A DNA stretch of 64,000 nt from DATJLY01 sp035532935 (GTDB lineage Bacteria; Pseudomonadota; Alphaproteobacteria; ATCC43930; CGMCC-115725): the NCBI GenBank assembly GCA_035532935.1, contig DATKQE010000094.1:34817-98816 (forward strand). Reading direction: 5' to 3'. Position 1 is the first letter of the stretch; each line of letters begins with the position of its first letter. A model generated the notes under the pieces. That model was not told the origin of the DNA, did not search any database, and saw only the letters and a program-made list of their open reading frames with translations. The position numbers and the translations under genes are program-made. Shown piece after piece: positions 23,316-30,501 of the stretch.

Positions 23316-23561
23316 CTATTTCTGCCAGAGCGGCCGGCCGAGATTGACCTTGGAGGGACTTGTCACCGCACCGGCGACCGCACCGGCGCCGGCGCCGATC
23401 GCAGCGGCGGCAAGAACGGGACCGCCGACCAACGCGCCAATCACGGCCCCCGAGGCAGCGCCGAGACCCGCGCCCGACAGGCCGCGGTCGCCGACGGTCG
23501 TGCCGCAACCGGTAAGGGCGATGGCGCCTGCGACGACGACGAAACGCAAGGTTCTGTACAT
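23316..23561 (-). CDS. Glycine-zipper lipoprotein
   Basis: An 81-residue outer-membrane-type lipoprotein. The signal peptide ends in lipobox ALTGC (Cys at about residue 19). It is followed by a glycine-zipper 2TM pattern, GAGLGAASGAVIGALVGG and GAGAGAVAGAV, as in OsmB/SlyB-like proteins. The ATG at 23561 is chosen because it gives a proper signal peptide directly; an in-frame ATG 15 nt upstream is possible. It lies between folD and argG and appears to be a single-gene unit. Confidence 0.85.
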   Translation of the reverse strand: MYRTLRFVVVAGAIALTGCGTTVGDRGLSGAGLGAASGAVIGALVGGPVLAAAAIGAGAGAVAGAVTSPSKVNLGRPLWQK

Positions 23562-23635
23562 GGCTCTGATCCTCACCCTGGGGACGAGACGCTTACCGTC
23601 CCGCGAGCGGCAAGGGATGTGGCAATTTTCGGACC

Positions 23636-24844
23636 CTAACCCCGTTGCGCCTTGGCGAGGCGAAGCCGCAAGGCGTTGAGCTTGATGAAGCCTTCGGCGT
23701 CGCGCTGATCGTAGACGGCGTCCTCCTCGAAGGTGACATGGGCGAGGCTGTAAAGCGAGTTCGGCGACTTGCGCCCGACCACGCGGACATGGCCCTTGTA
23801 GAGCTTGAGCCGCACCGTGCCCGCGACGTCTTCCTGGCTGCGGTCGATCAGCGCCTGGAGCATGGCGCGCTCGGGCGCGAACCAGAAGCCGTTATAGATG
23901 ATCTCGGCATAGCGCGGCATCAGCTCGTCCTTCAGATGCGCGGCGCCGCGGTCCAGGGTGATGCTCTCAATCCCGCGATGGGCGGCGTGCAGGATGGTGC
24001 CGCCCGGCGTCTCGTAGACCCCGCGCGACTTCATGCCGACGAAGCGGTTCTCGACCAGATCGACACGGCCGATGCCGTGGCGCCCGCCCAGCTCGTTGAG
24101 CCGCGCGAGCAGCGCCGCCGGCGACAGCGCCGTGCCGTTCACCGCGACGGCGTCGCCGCGCCGGAATTCGACCTCGACATATTCGGGCTCGTTGGGTGCG
24201 TTCTCGGGCGCGACGGTGCGGCTGTAGACCAGCTCCTCGGGCTCGACCCAGGGGTCCTCGAGGATCTTCCCCTCGGCCGAGATGTGCAGGAGATTCGCAT
24301 CGGTCGAAAACGGCGCCTCGCCGCGCCGGTCGCGCGGGATCGGGATCTGGTGCCGTTCGGCATATTCGACCAGCCGCGTGCGCGAGGTTAGGTCCCATTC
24401 GCGCCACGGCGCGATCACCCTGATGTCGGGCTTCAGGGCGTAATAGGCGAGTTCGAACCGGACCTGGTCGTTGCCCTTGCCGGTAGCGCCGTGGGCGACC
24501 GCGTCGGCGCCCACCGCATTGGCGATCTCGATCTGGCGCTTGGCGATCAACGGCCGCGCGATCGAGGTGCCGAGGAGATACTGGCCCTCGTAGAGCGCAT
24601 TGGCGCGGAACATCGGGAAGACGAAGTCGCGCACGAATTCCTCGCGCAGATCGTCGATGAAGATCTGCTTGACGCCCATGGCCTCGGCCTTGCGCCGCGC
24701 CGGCTCGAGCTCCTCGCCCTGGCCGATATCGGCGGTGAAGGTCACCACCTCGCAGCGATAGGTCTCCTGCAGCCATCGGAGGATGACCGAGGTGTCGAGC
24801 CCGCCCGAATAGGCCAGCACAACCTTTTTTACTTCGTTCGCCAT
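23636..24844 (-). CDS. argG: Argininosuccinate synthase
   Basis: Joins citrulline and aspartate with ATP cleavage in arginine synthesis. The 402-residue chain opens with the PP-loop VVLAYSGGLDTSV (about 8-20), followed by GQGEELEPARRKA, HGATGKGNDQVRFEL and FSTDANLLHISAEG, all hallmarks of ArgG. Length is normal. I start at ATG 24844 rather than the GTG one codon upstream. It is divergent from the arsC-like gene. The arginine gene argJ lies elsewhere in this window, so the pathway is scattered. Confidence 0.97.
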   Translation of the reverse strand: MANEVKKVVLAYSGGLDTSVILRWLQETYRCEVVTFTADIGQGEELEPARRKAEAMGVKQIFIDDLREEFVRDFVFPMFRANALYEGQYLLGTSIARPLIAKRQIEIANAVGADAVAHGATGKGNDQVRFELAYYALKPDIRVIAPWREWDLTSRTRLVEYAERHQIPIPRDRRGEAPFSTDANLLHISAEGKILEDPWVEPEELVYSRTVAPENAPNEPEYVEVEFRRGDAVAVNGTALSPAALLARLNELGGRHGIGRVDLVENRFVGMKSRGVYETPGGTILHAAHRGIESITLDRGAAHLKDELMPRYAEIIYNGFWFAPERAMLQALIDRSQEDVAGTVRLKLYKGHVRVVGRKSPNSLYSLAHVTFEEDAVYDQRDAEGFIKLNALRLRLAKAQRG

Positions 24845-24930
24845 CACGCGTGCCTTGGTCGAGGGAAGGGCGCTTCAAATCGCGCCGGCGCGGGCTTAGC
24901 ATGGCCGCCTTCGACCCTCAAGGCCGGCCC

Positions 24931-25272
24931 ATGGACGTCACCATCTATCACAACCCGCGCTGCGCCACCTCGCGCAAGGCGCTGGCGCTGCTGCGCGGGC
25001 GCGGCGCCGAACCGCGCGTCGTCGAGTATCTGAAGACGCCGCCCGATGCGGCCGAGCTGAAACGCCTCCTGAAGATGCTCGGATTGAAGCCGCGCGACCT
25101 GCTGCGCAAGAAGGAGGCGAAGGAAGCGGGCCTCGACAAGCCGGATTTGAGCGACGAGCAGATCATCGCCGCGATGGTCAAGTACCCCATCGTGATCGAG
25201 CGCCCGATCGTGGTGAAGGGGACAAAAGCCGTCCTCGGCCGGCCGCCCGAGGCCGCGCTCGAGGTGCTTTAG
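24931..25272 (+). CDS. arsC: ArsC-family arsenate reductase-like protein
   Basis: A 113-residue thioredoxin-fold protein of the glutaredoxin-coupled ArsC family. The active-site Cys is in YHNPRCATSRKAL (residues 5-17). The family arginine cluster and C-terminal strand appear as VIERPIVVKGTKAVLGRPPE. No other arsenic genes are nearby, so it may instead be an ArsC-like redox protein with another substrate. I start at ATG 24931, where homology-like sequence begins; ATG 24901 and ATG 24850 would add residues with no family character. Its stop overlaps the convergent small gene downstream. Confidence 0.85.
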   Translation: MDVTIYHNPRCATSRKALALLRGRGAEPRVVEYLKTPPDAAELKRLLKMLGLKPRDLLRKKEAKEAGLDKPDLSDEQIIAAMVKYPIVIERPIVVKGTKAVLGRPPEAALEVL

Positions 25273-25379
25273 CCGCGCGAGCGGCCCTTGCGCACCCGGC
25301 CCTTGCTGGCGGGGCGCTGCTTCGGCTTGCGAGCCTGCGGCGGAGCGGGCTTGGGTGGGCGCTTCCTTTCGTCCGTCAT
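25269..25379 (-). CDS. Very small basic protein coupled to rlmN, 36 aa
   Basis: An uncharacterised 36-residue peptide, MTDERKRPPKPAPPQARKPK and onward, almost entirely Lys, Arg, Pro and Ala (net charge about +11). Its ATG lies in an ATGA overlap with the rlmN stop, so it should be translated by coupling. The composition suggests a disordered RNA- or ribosome-binding tail, which would fit a partner of an rRNA methyltransferase; that is inference. No family is recognised. Confidence 0.5.
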   Translation of the reverse strand: MTDERKRPPKPAPPQARKPKQRPASKGRVRKGRSRG

Positions 25380-26506
25380 TCCGCCTCGGCCGCAAGCCGC
25401 AGCCGCTCGCTCTTGCGCAGCTTCACGCTGTCCGATTTGAGCTGGCCGCACGCTGCGAGGATGTCGCGGCCGCGCGGGGTGCGTACCGGCGAGGCATAGC
25501 CCGCCGCATTGACGATGTCGGCAAACGCCGCGATCGCCGCGTCGCTCGAGCATTCATAGGGCGCGCCCGGCCACGGATTGAACGGGATCAGATTGACCTT
25601 GGCGGGAATACCGGCGATGAGCCGCACCAGCGCGCGGGCCTCGGCCGGGGTGTCGTTGACGCCTTTCAGCATGACGTATTCGAAGGTGATGCGCCGCGCA
25701 TTGCTGAGGCCCGGATAGGTGCGACATGCATCGAGCAGTTCGGCGAGCGGATATTTCTTGTTGAGCGGCACCAGCACGTCGCGCAGTTCGTCGTTCACCG
25801 CGTGCAGCGAGATCGCAAGATTGACCCCGAGCTCCGCGCCGCAGCGGTGAATCATCGGCACCACGCCCGCAGTCGAGAGCGTGATCTTGCGCCGCGACAC
25901 GGACAGCCCCTCGCCATCCATGATGATCCCGAGCGCGTTGGCGACATTGTCGTAGTTGTAGAGCGGCTCGCCCATCCCCATGAGGACGATATTGGTGATC
26001 TGCCGCTCGTCCCGGGGCGAGGGCCATTCGCCGAGCGCGTCGCGCGCCGCCATCACCTGGCCGACGATCTCGCCGGAATCGAGATTGCGCACCAGGCGCT
26101 GCGTCCCGGTGTGACAGAACTTGCAGGTGAGGGTGCAGCCGACCTGGGCGGAGACGCAGAGCGTGCCGCGCTCCTCCTCGGGGATGTGGACGCATTCCGC
26201 CTCCTGGCCGTCGCCGAAGCGCATCAGCCATTTGCGCGTCCCGTCCGTCGAGCGCAGCGCGCGCGCCGCCGCGGGCCGGGCCACGACATAGCGCCGCGCC
26301 AGTTCGCCGCGGAATTCCTTGGCGAGCGAGGTCATCGCCGTGAAGTCGGCGACGCCGCGGTGGTAGAGCCAGTGCCAGAGCTGGCGCGCACGGAAGGCCG
26401 GCGCGCCGATCGCCGCCATTTCGGCGGCCAGCTCCGCGCGGCTCAGCCCGACCAGATTCTTGCGCGTCTCCGATGCGCCTGTAATGCCATCCATAGCGCC
26501 AGACAT
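25376..26506 (-). CDS. rlmN: 23S rRNA/tRNA (adenine-C2)-methyltransferase RlmN
   Basis: A radical-SAM enzyme that methylates A2503 of 23S rRNA and A37 of some tRNAs. The 376-residue chain has the 4Fe-4S motif CTLTCKFC, the N-terminal HhH-like region AFRARQLWHWLYHRG, MGMGEPLYNYDNV, and the methyl-accepting cysteine region near the C-terminus (RGRDILAACGQL). Start options are ATG 26506 and ATG 26494, neither with a strong ribosome site. It is coupled to the 36-residue basic peptide gene downstream. Confidence 0.96.
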   Translation of the reverse strand: MSGAMDGITGASETRKNLVGLSRAELAAEMAAIGAPAFRARQLWHWLYHRGVADFTAMTSLAKEFRGELARRYVVARPAAARALRSTDGTRKWLMRFGDGQEAECVHIPEEERGTLCVSAQVGCTLTCKFCHTGTQRLVRNLDSGEIVGQVMAARDALGEWPSPRDERQITNIVLMGMGEPLYNYDNVANALGIIMDGEGLSVSRRKITLSTAGVVPMIHRCGAELGVNLAISLHAVNDELRDVLVPLNKKYPLAELLDACRTYPGLSNARRITFEYVMLKGVNDTPAEARALVRLIAGIPAKVNLIPFNPWPGAPYECSSDAAIAAFADIVNAAGYASPVRTPRGRDILAACGQLKSDSVKLRKSERLRLAAEAE

Positions 26507-26551
26507 ATAGGGGGGCGCCGGCGCCGAGGCAAAGGGAGGCGCGGGCCGACC

Positions 26552-27094
26552 CTAATGCTTGACGCCGCAGGCCTTGTCGATGGCGGCGAGCGCGTCGCCG
26601 AAGCCGTCGAGCGAATAGCTGTCGGTGGCGACGACGCCCTGCGCGCTGGTGCCCTTGAACACCGCATGCCGGCCCTTGGCCATCGCCTCGGTCACCGCCT
26701 TGTCGGTCGCCGCATTCTGCGTCCAGGCCGAATCCTGGTGGGTGAAGAGGGTGAATTTGCGCCCGTCGATCGTGAGCTCGGCGTTGGAATTCGGCTTGAG
26801 GGCATAGCCCGCGTCGAAATTCACCACGTCGAACGATTTTTCCTTGGGGCGGTGGGTGACGAGCGCATCGACCCGGCCGCGCTTCAGCGAAGCGGGCTCG
26901 CTCTTCTCCGGGCGGCCGACGAGATAGCACACCTTGCCGGATTTATCCGTGAAGCTGTAGGCGTCCCAATGCTGGGCGCCGCCGATCCGCACCGGCGTCG
27001 CCGGCTCGGCCGCGCCCGCCGCCGGCACGGCGAGGACCGCGAGCACCCCCAGGAACCCAAGCGCCCGCCAAGCGCAGGAATTCGGTCTACGCAT
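26552..27094 (-). CDS. Invasion-associated locus B (IalB) family protein
   Basis: A 180-residue secreted protein with signal peptide 1-28 (LGFLGVLAVLAVPAAGAAE). The mature part shows the IalB-family pattern: HWDAYSF, GKVCYLVGRPEKSEP, DALVTHRPKEK and, near the end, TDSYSLDGFGDAL with paired cysteines. In alphaproteobacteria these are small periplasmic or outer-membrane-associated proteins of poorly defined function; the name comes from Bartonella, and pathogenicity is not implied. It lies 45 nt upstream of rlmN on the same strand. Confidence 0.85.
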   Translation of the reverse strand: MRRPNSCAWRALGFLGVLAVLAVPAAGAAEPATPVRIGGAQHWDAYSFTDKSGKVCYLVGRPEKSEPASLKRGRVDALVTHRPKEKSFDVVNFDAGYALKPNSNAELTIDGRKFTLFTHQDSAWTQNAATDKAVTEAMAKGRHAVFKGTSAQGVVATDSYSLDGFGDALAAIDKACGVKH

Positions 27095-27181
27095 ACGCCC
27101 ACCTTAGCGAGTTGACCGCTCCCGTGCCAAGCGCAAGGACGCTTATGCGGCAATGAAATCGGTGAAAGGATTGCGCCGCGG

Positions 27182-27532
27182 TCAGGCCGCGGACGCTGGA
27201 ACCTGCGCCGCCGCTGCCAGCGGCAGCCGGATCTCGACGCGCGTTCCCTTGCCCACGGCGCCGGACACGGCGATCGTGCCGTGGTGCTGCTCGACGATGT
27301 GCCTCACCGTCGGCAGGCCGAGCGCGGAGCCGGGATAGATCGCTCACAGCTCCTCGAACCGGGCGCCGTCGTCGAGCATGCCGGGCGCAGCGAAGAACAG
27401 AACCACCGCGGGCGAGAACGGACCATCGCTCGCCACGACGCGCCAGTCGCGCGAATTCTGCCACGGCCGCTGTTCCACCCGCATGGTCCGCTCGCCCGCC
27501 GTCCGGGGACGGGACAGAAGACGACATCCCAC
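27182..27532 (-). pseudogene. Remnant of a two-component histidine kinase (ATP-binding end)
   Basis: One reading frame contains a degraded HATPase domain: DDGARFEEL, then an in-frame TGA at 27344-27346, then PGSALGLPTVRHIVEQHHGT and GKGTRVEIRLPL, ending at TGA 27182-27184. In intact kinases these segments are the continuous N, G1 and G2 boxes (DNGxGF, GxGLGL). Only about 115 codons survive and the kinase's sensor and His domains are absent, so the gene is dead. The remnant lies between the IalB-like and lactonase-like genes. Confidence 0.75.
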
Positions 27533-27566
27533 CTTAAACTTCGCTGAACCGCCGCGTCGCCACCGC

Positions 27567-28370
27567 TCAAGCCGCAGGCGGGCGGTCGAGCCGCACGATG
27601 TCGGGCGTGCCGGCGACCGCCGGAAACCGCGCGATCACCTCGGGATCGTGCCCGGGAATGATGTGGTCGGGCCCGTCCGCGAGCTGCTCCATGAGGCGGA
27701 ATCCCTCGAGCATCTTGCCGACGTCGAGCACGATCGGGAACGGATGCTGCCGCCGCAGATTGGCCCAGTAATGCGCGGCATCGCTGGCGAGCACAACCCA
27801 ACCGCGTGCGGTCGGTACGCGCACGACTTGCATTCCCGCGGTGTGGCCGCCGACGAGATGCAGCGTCACACCCGGCGCGATCTCGCCGCTGCCGTCGTGG
27901 AAGCGGACGCGCCCGGCATAGACGTCGCGCACGGTGGCGAGCACGTCGTCGATCTCGGCGCGTGCGGCGAAGAACGGATGGGTCATGTAGCGGCCGGTGC
28001 GGAATGCGACTTCGGCGTCCTGGATATGCCGCCGCGCCTCAGGGAAGAGATCGGTATTGCCGGAATGATCCCAGTCGAGATGCGACAGCACCAGATCGCG
28101 CGTCGTGGCGGCATCGATGCCGATCCGCTTCAGCGCCGCGTCGGGCGTTTGCAGGATCTGCCATTCCGGCCGCCGCCGCGCCGCCACCGCGGCCTTGAAG
28201 CCGGTATCGACGACGATCGTATGACGGTCGCTGCGAATGGCCCAGATGTAGAAATCCATCGCCAGCGGCCCGTCATGGGGATTGGGCAGCAGGAAGGTGC
28301 GGATGGCGCTTTGCGGCGCGTGGGCATAGCGCAGGGCATAGACCTCGTATTCCGGGGTCGCGCTGGACAT
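27567..28370 (-). CDS. MBL-fold hydrolase, N-acyl homoserine lactonase-like
   Basis: A 267-residue metallo-beta-lactamase-fold enzyme. The dinuclear metal site is complete: SHLDWDHSGN (HxDxDH), the His in GGHTAGMQ, the Asp in ASDAAHYW and the final His in IIPGHDPEV. The pattern and length resemble AiiA-type lactonases, which open acyl-homoserine lactones, but many relatives act on other lactones or esters. GGAGG precedes the ATG at 28370 by 7 nt. It is divergent from the asparaginase gene. Confidence 0.85.
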   Translation of the reverse strand: MSSATPEYEVYALRYAHAPQSAIRTFLLPNPHDGPLAMDFYIWAIRSDRHTIVVDTGFKAAVAARRRPEWQILQTPDAALKRIGIDAATTRDLVLSHLDWDHSGNTDLFPEARRHIQDAEVAFRTGRYMTHPFFAARAEIDDVLATVRDVYAGRVRFHDGSGEIAPGVTLHLVGGHTAGMQVVRVPTARGWVVLASDAAHYWANLRRQHPFPIVLDVGKMLEGFRLMEQLADGPDHIIPGHDPEVIARFPAVAGTPDIVRLDRPPAA

Positions 28371-28446
28371 GGGCGTTCCTCCATCACCGCTTGGTTCCGA
28401 TTCGATATCGGGTATATCAGGGCGCGACAAGAGCATAGAGCGCGCA

Positions 28447-29472
28447 ATGCACGAGCCCGCCCCGGTCCTGGTCGAAGTCACGCGCGGCGCGATGGTCGAA
28501 AGCCGGCATCGCGGCGCGGCCGTGGTCGCCGACGCTACCGGGCGCGTCGTCATGGCGTGGGGCGACGACACCAAACCCGTCTATGCCCGCTCGGCGCTGA
28601 AGCCGTTGCAGGCCTTGCCGCTTGTGGAAAGCGGCGCCGCCGACGCCTTTGGTCTCGCGCCACGGGAATTGGCGCTGGCGTGCGGCTCGCATCACGGCGA
28701 GGAGCCGCATGTCGCCGCGGTCGCCGCCTGGCTCGCGCGCATGGGGCTCGGACCCGCCGACCTCGAATGCGGCGCCCATCCGCCGGCCGATCCCGCCGCG
28801 GCGCAGGCGCTCATCCGCCGCGGCGAGGCACCGTCGGCGCTCCATAACAATTGCTCCGGCAAGCATGCCGGGTTCCTCGCGACCGCACGGCATTGCGGCG
28901 AGCCGACGCGCGGCTATATCGCCGCCGACCATCCGGTGCAGCGCCGCGTGCTCGCCACGATCGAGGACATGACCGGCCTCGATCTCGCGCGCGCCCCGCG
29001 CGGCATCGACGGCTGCGGCATTCCGGTGATCGGGATCCCGCTGAGCGGCCTCGCCCGCGCCATGGCGCGGATGGGCGATCCGCGCGGGCTTCCGTCCGCG
29101 CGCGTAGCCGCGTCGTGCCGCCTCCTCGACGCGATGGCGGCCGAGCCTTTGATGGTGAGCGGCAGCACCGGCTTCGCTACCGCCTTGCTGCGCGCCGCCG
29201 GCGACCGGGTGCGGGCGAAGCCCGGCGCCGAGGGCGTCTATGCCGCGGCGCTACCGGGTCTCGGCCTCGGACTCGCGCTCAAGATCGAGGACGGCGCGGG
29301 CCGTGCCGCCGAGGTGGCGCTGATGGCGATACTGCAACGCCTGGGCCTCATCGACGCGGCAGCGCTTGCCGCGCTCGCGGGGCGTGGCCGGCCCGTCTTG
29401 CGCAATGTCGCCGGCGCCGCGGTCGGCGACATCCGCCCGGCGGACGCACTCCTCGCCCCGCCGCAGCCGTAA
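28447..29472 (+). CDS. Asparaginase (type II, Rhizobium etli AnsA-like)
   Basis: Hydrolyses asparagine to aspartate and ammonia. The 341-residue chain carries the motifs of the rhizobial (class 3) asparaginases rather than the E. coli type: ARSALKPLQALPL (SxxK), SHHGEEPHV, HNNCSGKHAG and GIDGCGIPV. The ATG at 28447 fits where family-like sequence begins; the ribosome site is weak. Directly after the TAA the same frame continues into a YXWQ-like fragment, treated separately. Confidence 0.9.
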   Translation: MHEPAPVLVEVTRGAMVESRHRGAAVVADATGRVVMAWGDDTKPVYARSALKPLQALPLVESGAADAFGLAPRELALACGSHHGEEPHVAAVAAWLARMGLGPADLECGAHPPADPAAAQALIRRGEAPSALHNNCSGKHAGFLATARHCGEPTRGYIAADHPVQRRVLATIEDMTGLDLARAPRGIDGCGIPVIGIPLSGLARAMARMGDPRGLPSARVAASCRLLDAMAAEPLMVSGSTGFATALLRAAGDRVRAKPGAEGVYAAALPGLGLGLALKIEDGAGRAAEVALMAILQRLGLIDAAALAALAGRGRPVLRNVAGAAVGDIRPADALLAPPQP

Positions 29473-29914
29473 GCGGCGGCGCAGCCCGCGCCGGTGGCGG
29501 CCGTGGCGTTGGGACCGGGACACTGGCACTGGAACGGCACCGCCTGGACTTGGGCGCGCGGCGCGGCAACGGTCCAGCCCCGCCCCTCGGCGATGGCGCA
29601 TCCGGGCTATTGGAGCGAAGGGCCGGCCGGCTGGCAGCGGCACGACGGCCGATCGGGGTCGTCGCTACGTGGAAATAGTAGCGTCGCGTCGGCCCGGTCG
29701 CGCGCATCGGCGATGGTGCGCGGTTCGTCGCAACGACAGTCCGAACCGCGACGCGATGTCGCATGCGGTCCTCTCCTCGTCAATCGCGGCAACTGCCATC
29801 GCGCCGGCACCGCACTGAATTGACCGGCGTCGGGTTCGTCGTCGCGGTCGCGCCAAAAGGCTCCTCATTCGCGCGATTGCGCATTATGATGGACCTTGAG
29901 GAAGGAAGGCTGCG
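29473..29914. other. Intergenic stretch with YXWQ-like fragment
   Basis: About 440 bases between the asparaginase and acetyltransferase genes. The first half holds the small Trp-rich open frame listed separately. The second half contains nothing recognisable apart from the acetyltransferase ribosome site (GAAGGAAGG). Confidence 0.4.
29494..29823 (+). CDS. Possible fragment of a YXWQ-repeat protein
   Basis: Between 29509 and 29640 the frame encodes GPGHWHWNGTAWTWARG and HPGYWSEGPAGWQRHDGR, the Trp/Gly/His pattern of YXWQ-repeat proteins found in secreted proteins of Proteobacteria. A GTG at 29494 could start it, but there is no signal peptide and no ribosome site, and the last 55 residues look like random translation. 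It is probably the end of a lost gene rather than a working one. Confidence 0.3.
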   Translation: MAAVALGPGHWHWNGTAWTWARGAATVQPRPSAMAHPGYWSEGPAGWQRHDGRSGSSLRGNSSVASARSRASAMVRGSSQRQSEPRRDVACGPLLVNRGNCHRAGTALN

Positions 29915-30478
29915 ATGAGCCTCGTCAGGCCCGGACGTCTCGTCGATGCGGAAGCGATCGCCCGCATCGAGGTTGAGACTTGGCGTTCGACCTATGCCGG
30001 CATGCTGCCCGACCGCGTGCTGCTCAACATGTCGGAACGGCGCCAGACCGCGTCCTGGGCGAGCTTCTTGCGCCATCGTCCGGACGATACGCGCGTCGCC
30101 TGCAACGCCAAGGGAGCGATCGTCGGCTTCGGCAATTGCGGTGCGCAGCGCGACAGCAACGTCGATTACGGCGGCGAGGTCTATACCCTCTACGTCACGC
30201 CCGACGCGCAGGGCCAGGGGACCGGGCGCCAGATCCTGCTGGCGCTGTTCGCGCGCCTGGTCGCGACGGGCTACAGTTCGGCGCTGGTCTGGGTCGTGCG
30301 GGCCAACCCGGCGCGATATTTCTACGAGCGGATCGGCAGCAAGCAGGTGATGTACCGCCCGATCCCGGTCGCCGGGCAGCCGGTCGATGCGGTCGCCTAT
30401 GGCTGGCGCGATCTCGCTGCGGTGCTCGGACGGTACGCGCGCAGCGGCGACGGGCTCGCCGGCGATCCGCGACGGTAG
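29915..30478 (+). CDS. GNAT-family N-acetyltransferase
   Basis: A 187-residue acetyl-CoA-dependent acetyltransferase. The acetyl-CoA binding motif A is GQGTGRQILLALFARLVATG, preceded by strand VYTLYVTPDA; WVVRANPARYFYERIG is the usual motif B. The N-terminus (AIARIEVETWRSTYAGMLP) resembles RimI-like stand-alone GNATs. GAAGGAAGG lies just upstream of the ATG. The substrate is not predictable. It is convergent with cobT. Confidence 0.87.
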   Translation: MSLVRPGRLVDAEAIARIEVETWRSTYAGMLPDRVLLNMSERRQTASWASFLRHRPDDTRVACNAKGAIVGFGNCGAQRDSNVDYGGEVYTLYVTPDAQGQGTGRQILLALFARLVATGYSSALVWVVRANPARYFYERIGSKQVMYRPIPVAGQPVDAVAYGWRDLAAVLGRYARSGDGLAGDPRR

Positions 30479-30501
30479 CGGCCCGTCTCAGACGATAATT
30501 C

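Noticed and set aside
24931..25272. Arsenic resistance operon
   Set aside because: Only an ArsC-like protein is present; no arsR, arsB or acr3 gene lies nearby.
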